Positions 58,962-64,000 of a stretch of 64,000 nucleotides of DNA are shown here, one piece after another. This DNA comes from Acidobacteriota bacterium (lineage in GTDB: Bacteria > Acidobacteriota > Vicinamibacteria > Vicinamibacterales > Fen-181): assembly GCA_003170135.1 (NCBI GenBank), contig PMZR01000053.1:1-64000 (forward strand), read 5' to 3'. The notes under the pieces are model-generated. The model searched no databases, had not been told where the DNA came from, and worked only from the letters and a program-made list of their open reading frames with translations. Made by a program: the position numbers and the translations under genes. Each line of letters starts with the position of its first letter. Position 1 is the first letter of the stretch.

Positions 58962-59363
58962 CTAGCGAATCTCGATGCGCCGGGGCCGGGCCGTGGCCTT
59001 GGGAATCGTCACCGAGAGCACGCCGTCGCGCAGGTCCGCCCCGACGTTCTCCTCGTCGATGGGCTGCGGCAGGGCGAAGGTCCGCGAGAACTGACCGTGG
59101 CCGCGCTCGACGCGGTGGAACTGCTCGTGGGGCGTCTCGCGGGTCGGGCGCTGACCCTTGAGGATGACCTTCCCGTCCTGCACGGCGATCTGGAAGTCGT
59201 CACGCGAGAGGCCGGGGAGTTCGACAAAGATCACGTAGTGGTCGGCGGTCTCATACAGGTCGACCGCCGGGACCCAGCCGGACGCGTGATCGCCGGCCAG
59301 TCGGTTCAGTCGCTCCTGCAGCGCGAGCAAATCCTGGAGCGGATCCCACCGGGCAAAGGCCAC
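58962..59363 (-). CDS. Hsp20/alpha-crystallin family protein
   Basis: '[44 protein letters not shown]...[36 protein letters not shown]'. Confidence 0.97.
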   Translation of the reverse strand: MAFARWDPLQDLLALQERLNRLAGDHASGWVPAVDLYETADHYVIFVELPGLSRDDFQIAVQDGKVILKGQRPTRETPHEQFHRVERGHGQFSRTFALPQPIDEENVGADLRDGVLSVTIPKATARPRRIEIR

Positions 59364-59489
59364 ACCTCATGCTAGCACGCTTTCCCGCCATCGGGCAGGC
59401 CACGGCCGGGCCGCGTTGGAGGCGGATCCTCACATGTGCTAGGATTCGAAGGATCTGCGGCATCCAACTTTCCCAAAGAGTACCTCTGC

Positions 59490-60053
59490 ATGGCTTCCAT
59501 TCCAGCGACCCGGTTGCGCAAGGGCATGTTGATCAAGATCGAGAACGAGCTGTGGCGGATTCTCGAGCTTCAGCACATCACGCCGGGGAACTGGCGCGGC
59601 ATGGTCAAGGTCAAGCTGCGCAACCTGCGCACCGGTTCGCTGTCCGACCAGCGGCTGCGCTCGGAGGACATCGTCGAACGCGAAACGCTCGACGAGCGCC
59701 AGGTGCAGTACCTCTACAACGACGCCAACGGCTATCACTTCATGGATACGTCCTCGTACGAACAGTTCCAGCTCTCGCCCGAAGCGCTCGGGGACGCGAC
59801 GAATTACCTGGTCGCCGAGGGCCTGGTAAAGGTCGAGTTCTATGGCTCCGAGCCGGTCGGGGTCGAGATGCCGCAGACCGTCGACCTGCGGGTCGAAGAC
59901 ACCGCGCCCGGGATCAAGGGCGCCACGGCGAGCGCGCAGGTGAAGCCCGCGAAGCTGGAGACCGGGCTCGTCATCAACGTGCCGCCCTTCGTGAACCCGG
60001 GCGACGTCGTCCGCGTCAACACCGAGACCGGCGAGTACCAATCGCGCGTGTAG
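59490..60053 (+). CDS. efp: Translation elongation factor P
   Basis: '[44 protein letters not shown]...[47 protein letters not shown]'. Confidence 0.97.
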   Translation: MASIPATRLRKGMLIKIENELWRILELQHITPGNWRGMVKVKLRNLRTGSLSDQRLRSEDIVERETLDERQVQYLYNDANGYHFMDTSSYEQFQLSPEALGDATNYLVAEGLVKVEFYGSEPVGVEMPQTVDLRVEDTAPGIKGATASAQVKPAKLETGLVINVPPFVNPGDVVRVNTETGEYQSRV

Positions 60054-60097
60054 GCGGGCGACCGGCGGCGACGACGCAACCTCTTTCGGGGATTCCC

Positions 60098-60685
60098 ATG
60101 GACATCGTTCGGCATCCGCAGACCGGTTGGATCGAGGTGATCACCGGCAGCATGTTCAGCGGCAAGAGCGAGGAGCTGATTCGGCGCCTGCGCCGTGCCC
60201 AGATCGCGCGCCAGAAGGTGCAGATCTTCAAGCCCCGCTTCGACACGCGGTACAGCGACGATCACATCGTCTCCCACAGCGACATGCGCATTCCGTCGCA
60301 GCAGGTCGCCGACTCGAAGGATCTGCTCGAGCAGGTGTTGCCCGAGACCGAGATCATCGGGATCGACGAGGGCCAGTTCTTCGATCAGGATCTGCCCGGC
60401 GTCTGCAACCAGCTGGCGAACATGGGCAAACGCGTCATCGTCGCCGGACTCGACCAGGATTACCTGGGGAAGCCGTTCGAGCCGATGCCGCAGCTGCTGG
60501 CGGTTGCCGAGTACATCACCAAGACGCTGGCGATCTGCGTGGTCTGCGGGAATCCCGCGAACCACACGCAGCGGCTGGTGGCGAGCCAGGATCGCGTCCT
60601 GCTGGGAGCGCAAGGCACCTACGAGGCGCGGTGCCGGCACTGTTACGACCCCGAGCTGTCCAAGGCCGGTCCGGCGCCGGTCTGA
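60098..60685 (+). CDS. tdk: Thymidine kinase
   Basis: '[32 protein letters not shown]', '[11 protein letters not shown]', Zn motif CVVC...CRHC. Confidence 0.97.
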   Translation: MDIVRHPQTGWIEVITGSMFSGKSEELIRRLRRAQIARQKVQIFKPRFDTRYSDDHIVSHSDMRIPSQQVADSKDLLEQVLPETEIIGIDEGQFFDQDLPGVCNQLANMGKRVIVAGLDQDYLGKPFEPMPQLLAVAEYITKTLAICVVCGNPANHTQRLVASQDRVLLGAQGTYEARCRHCYDPELSKAGPAPV

Positions 60686-60822
60686 GGGCCGCGCGACCCA
60701 TCCGGATCGGCGGCGTCAGTCGCGGCGAACCCGCACCGTCGAGATGGATTGAAGATTGCAAGACCCAGCCAAGGGGCACTCTCGTCCCCCCGTCAACAAC
60801 GGGCCCTTTGAGAAGGTCAGAC

Positions 60823-61377
60823 ATGACGCTCCAGGACATCCTGCTGCTGCTCGGCGCCGGCTTCCTGGTGGCTAACGTCCGGACGGCGTTCGACTTCCTG
60901 CGCTTTCTCAAGCGGCGATCGTCGGCGCTCCTGGTCTGGCTGCCGCCCAAACCGCCCTACTACGGCATGCTCGTCGCCATTGGCGTGCTGATGGGCCTCC
61001 TCATCGTTTACAACATCTCGCTGTCGCCGATCCGGTCAGGCCGGCAGTTGTTCGGCGAAGCCATGATGTTTCTCTACTACACGGCGGCGATCGCCATGAA
61101 CCGGGCCATCGCGCGCGGTTTCTACGCGGACGGCATCTGGGCCGAAGGCGGCTTCATGACTTACCGCCAGATCGGCGCGATCAGCTGGCGCGAGGGCAAG
61201 GACGTCACGCTGCTGCTCACGGCGCGGATGCGCCACTTCGCCCGCACGCTGGTCGTACCAGGGAACTTGTACGGCGCGGCGCGGCGGCTGCTGCGCGACA
61301 AGATCGAGGCCCACGACATCAAGTTCCTGCACACCGGGCTGGATCTTGGTCTGGGCGACGGGCGCGACAAGGTGTGA
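60823..61377 (+). CDS. Membrane protein of unknown function
   Basis: 184 aa, N-term TM helices, 'FYADGIWAEGGFMTYRQIGAISWREGKDVTLLL' soluble domain. Confidence 0.7.
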   Translation: MTLQDILLLLGAGFLVANVRTAFDFLRFLKRRSSALLVWLPPKPPYYGMLVAIGVLMGLLIVYNISLSPIRSGRQLFGEAMMFLYYTAAIAMNRAIARGFYADGIWAEGGFMTYRQIGAISWREGKDVTLLLTARMRHFARTLVVPGNLYGAARRLLRDKIEAHDIKFLHTGLDLGLGDGRDKV

Positions 61378-61398
61378 AAGAGGCTTAGGAGGCTCCCC

Positions 61399-62259
61399 AT
61401 GGCTGCCCGTCCGACCTGGAAAGGGTTCCTGAAAGTCAGTCTCGTCAACATTCCCATCAAGGTATTTCCCGCCTCGGAATCCGCCGCCGCGCTGTCTTTC
61501 AACCAGCTGCACGGGGAGTGCAGGACGCGCATCCAGCAGAAGCGCTGGTGCCCGCAGTGCAACCGCGAGGTTCAGAACAGCGAGATCGTCAAGGGATACG
61601 AGTTCGAGAAGGGCCGCTGGGTGGTGCTCACCGACGAAGATATCGCGAAAGTGCGCCCCGAATCGACGCGTGTCATCGACCTGGTGCAGTTCGCCGACGA
61701 GGGCGACATCGACCCGCTGTACGTCGATCGGGCGTACTACCTGGCGCCGGACGGCCCGATGGCCAGCGAGGCGTTTGCCGTGATGCGCGAAGGCATGCGG
61801 GGCAAGGCGGGCGTCGGCAAGCTGGCGCTCTACGGCCGCGAGTACATCGTCGCCGTGCGGCCGCGGGAGCGCGGGCTCGTGATGTACACGTTGCACGTGG
61901 CCTCCGAGGTGCGCGCGATGGATCAGATCGACGAGCTGAACGGCCTGCCCACCTCGGTCAAGCCCGAACAGCTGAAGCTCGCCCAGCAGGTCATTGCCAC
62001 CTTCGAAGGCGAACTGAATCTCGCCGACTACCACGACGAGTATCGCGAGGGGCTGCGCAAGATCATCGACGCGAAGATCGCGGGCGAGGAGGTGGTGGCG
62101 CCTGAAGAGAAGGCGGCGCCAAAGGTCGCGGATCTGATGGAGGCGCTCAAGCGGAGCCTGGACGCGGTCAGCGCGTCACGCAAGAAGCCCGCGAAGGTGG
62201 CCACGATGCCGAAGCGCGCCGCCGCGGCGGAACGGCCGCGGGCGAAGAAGCGCGCGTAG
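61399..62259 (+). CDS. ku: Bacterial Ku, non-homologous end joining
   Basis: 'WKGFLKVSLVNIPIKVFPASESAAALSFNQLHGECRTRIQQKRWCPQCNREV...VKGYEFEKGRWVVLTDEDIAKVRPESTR'. Confidence 0.97.
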   Translation: MAARPTWKGFLKVSLVNIPIKVFPASESAAALSFNQLHGECRTRIQQKRWCPQCNREVQNSEIVKGYEFEKGRWVVLTDEDIAKVRPESTRVIDLVQFADEGDIDPLYVDRAYYLAPDGPMASEAFAVMREGMRGKAGVGKLALYGREYIVAVRPRERGLVMYTLHVASEVRAMDQIDELNGLPTSVKPEQLKLAQQVIATFEGELNLADYHDEYREGLRKIIDAKIAGEEVVAPEEKAAPKVADLMEALKRSLDAVSASRKKPAKVATMPKRAAAAERPRAKKRA

Positions 62260-62276
62260 TGGGGGACCGGCCTGCA

Positions 62277-62311
62277 GGAATGTGGAAGATGGAATGTGGA
62301 GTGTGGAATGT
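62277..62311. repeat. Heptamer array A10: (GGAATGT)x5
   Basis: GGAATGT GGAAGAT GGAATGT GGAGTGT GGAATGT between convergent ku (+) and a small membrane ORF (-). Confidence 0.95.
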
Positions 62312-62323
62312 GCGGCGTGACGT

Positions 62324-62521
62324 TCAGTGGAGCAGTCGCGCGATCCATTCGATGAGGCCCGGCCCGGTGGCCATCGGGTCGTGCAGCCAGGCGGGCGGCG
62401 TCAGCCAGATGAAGGCCAGGATCACGATCACCCACAGATCGTACTGCCACGTGGCGCGTTCGTAGGTCCAGAAGAACGTCCGCCACAAGACCAGCGTCGG
62501 CAGCGTGAAGAGCCGTTTCAT
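62324..62521 (-). CDS. Small membrane protein, 65 aa
   Basis: ATG overlaps the upstream stop on the same strand; 'WQYDLWVIVILAFIWLTPPAWL'. Confidence 0.6.
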   Translation of the reverse strand: MKRLFTLPTLVLWRTFFWTYERATWQYDLWVIVILAFIWLTPPAWLHDPMATGPGLIEWIARLLH

Positions 62522-63174
62522 GGCCGGCCGCCACGCGGCGTGCCCAGGCGCATTTCGGCGAGGCGGTGCTCGAGTTCGTCTTCCACTTTGATCCCGCCGC
62601 TCAGTTCCCGCCACGTCAAGTACATGCGATCGGCGACCGTGAAGATCGACAAGACCATCACCACCCACATGACCGCGGCCATGCGGTTGGTGAAGGCGCC
62701 GATGATGAACAGCACGATCCGCTCGGGCCGTTCCATGAACCCGACCTTGCATTTGGCGATGAGCGACTCGGCGCGCGCGCGGGTGTAGCTCGTCATGATC
62801 GAGAACATCATGGCGAGCGCCGTGACGATGACGTAATCCGTGCGGCCTTTCTCGGCGTACAGGTAGATGAGGCCGACGAACAGGCTGATGTCCGAGAACC
62901 GATCCATCACCGAGTCGAAGAATCCGCCGAACGCCGATTCCGCGTGAAGTTCCCGCGCCACCTTGCCGTCGATGAAGTCGAAGATGTTGGCGACGATGAT
63001 GATGACGCCGCCCAGGCGGAACTCGTCCAGGGCCAGGGCCCAGGCGGCGGCCGCATTGATGGCCACGCCGGTGGCCGTCAGGATGTTCGGGTGGATGCGC
63101 AGCGCCACGCAGACGCGAATAATCGCGCTCAGCGGGAACATGCAGATCTTGCCGATGGTGCCGGTAAAGGTCAT
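62518..63174 (-). CDS. CDP-alcohol phosphatidyltransferase family protein
   Basis: 'ANIFDFIDGKVARELHAESAFGGFFDSVMDRFSD' matches D-x2-DG-x2-A-R-x7-8-G-x3-D-x3-D. Confidence 0.96.
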   Translation of the reverse strand: MTFTGTIGKICMFPLSAIIRVCVALRIHPNILTATGVAINAAAAWALALDEFRLGGVIIIVANIFDFIDGKVARELHAESAFGGFFDSVMDRFSDISLFVGLIYLYAEKGRTDYVIVTALAMMFSIMTSYTRARAESLIAKCKVGFMERPERIVLFIIGAFTNRMAAVMWVVMVLSIFTVADRMYLTWRELSGGIKVEDELEHRLAEMRLGTPRGGRP

Positions 63175-63194
63175 GGCACGAACGAGTTCGGGGC

Positions 63195-63206
63195 GTCGGC
63201 TATAAT
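63195..63206 (+). promoter_or_regulatory. Extended -10 TATAAT upstream of uvrC
   Basis: gtcggcTATAAT; weak -35. Confidence 0.4.
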
Positions 63207-63247
63207 TGCAGATTGGTGCGCTGCTAGAAACGCGGCCATCTTAGTCC

Positions 63248-64000
63248 ATGCCGATTCACGATCTCAAGGCCCAGATCGCCAGGCTACCTGAACAGCCGGG
63301 AGTGTATCTCTTTTTGAACCGGGCCGGGGAGGCGATCTACGTCGGCAAGGCCCGGGCGCTACGTGACCGCGTCAGAAGCTACCTGGGCGCGCGGGGCGCC
63401 AGCCCGAAGACCGACGCGCTCATCGACGAGGTCGATCGCCTCGAGTTCACGGTCACCGACTCGGTGGTCGAAGCCCTTGCGCTCGAGAACAACCTCATCA
63501 AGCAGCGGATGCCCAAGTTCAACATCCTGCTGCGGGACGACAAGAGCTATCCGTATCTGAAACTCACCACGACCGAATCGTCTCCCCGGGTGCTGCTGGT
63601 CCGGCGCGTCGAGCGCGACGGCGACGTCTACGCCGGTCCGTTCATGCCCGCCAGCCTCGCCCGGAAGACGATGAGCCTCACACACAAACTATTCGGGCTC
63701 CGCTCGTGCAACGAGGAGATCAATGGCCGTCGCGGCCGTCCTTGTCTCGAGTACGACATCAAGCGGTGCGTGGCGCCGTGCGTGGCCTCGTTGTGCTCAC
63801 CGGAGCAGTACGCGCGGGCGGTCGAGCACACGAGGCTGTTCCTCGAGGGGCGCAACGACGAACTGATCGAGCATCTCGGCCAGCAGATGCAGGAGGCGGC
63901 CGGGGCCGAGCGGTTCGAAGAAGCCGCGCAGCTGCGCGACGCGATGCGCACGGTTCAGACGGTGCACGACCGCCATCAGAAAATGGCCACCACCGAGCTC
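63248..64000 (+). CDS. uvrC: Excinuclease ABC subunit C, 5' part, runs off the window
   Basis: 'IARLPEQPGVYLFLNRAGEAIYVGKARALRDRVRSYL', 'ALALENNLIKQRMPKFNILLRDDKSYPYLKLT'; open to the end, so absent from the ORF track. Confidence 0.97.
   Translation, partial: MPIHDLKAQIARLPEQPGVYLFLNRAGEAIYVGKARALRDRVRSYLGARGASPKTDALIDEVDRLEFTVTDSVVEALALENNLIKQRMPKFNILLRDDKSYPYLKLTTTESSPRVLLVRRVERDGDVYAGPFMPASLARKTMSLTHKLFGLRSCNEEINGRRGRPCLEYDIKRCVAPCVASLCSPEQYARAVEHTRLFLEGRNDELIEHLGQQMQEAAGAERFEEAAQLRDAMRTVQTVHDRHQKMATTEL

Overview
The window is a high-GC, gene-dense bacterial chromosome segment. Protein types (C69 and M19 dipeptidases, carboxypeptidase-regulatory-like proteins, NrfHA, a bacterial Rh channel) suggest a soil Acidobacteriota/Vicinamibacteria-like organism; that is an inference. 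I support about 60 protein genes, one tRNA-Thr(CGT), two toxin-antitoxin modules, several terminator-like hairpins and a number of gene relics. The main content is housekeeping or metabolic: three tandem membrane-fusion proteins plus a MacB-like permease, a HAD-GH65 fusion, NrfHA, MsrPQ/peroxiredoxin, the MoxR/DUF58/SpoIIM/RDD cluster, UvrA-Mpg, DegQ/Hsp20, EF-P, thymidine kinase, Ku and UvrC. The most unusual signal is a scattered family of degenerate tandem arrays with a strict 7-nt period. Each locus carries a different heptamer (e.g. CAGTYGA, TYCGGAC, CCGGAGT, TYGTTGG, TCAGGAG, CTTAAGG, GGAATGT). The arrays lie almost only between genes. One supplies the Shine-Dalgarno and leader of a peptidase gene, one folds into an 83-nt hairpin between convergent genes, and one has been read through in frame inside uvrA. 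A second dispersed element, the 23-nt palindrome-containing CAGGACTGAAGTCCTG(T/C)(C/G)CCACA, occurs twice. Several genes are internally deleted or truncated relics, some next to heptamer arrays. All calls are by eye, without database searches.
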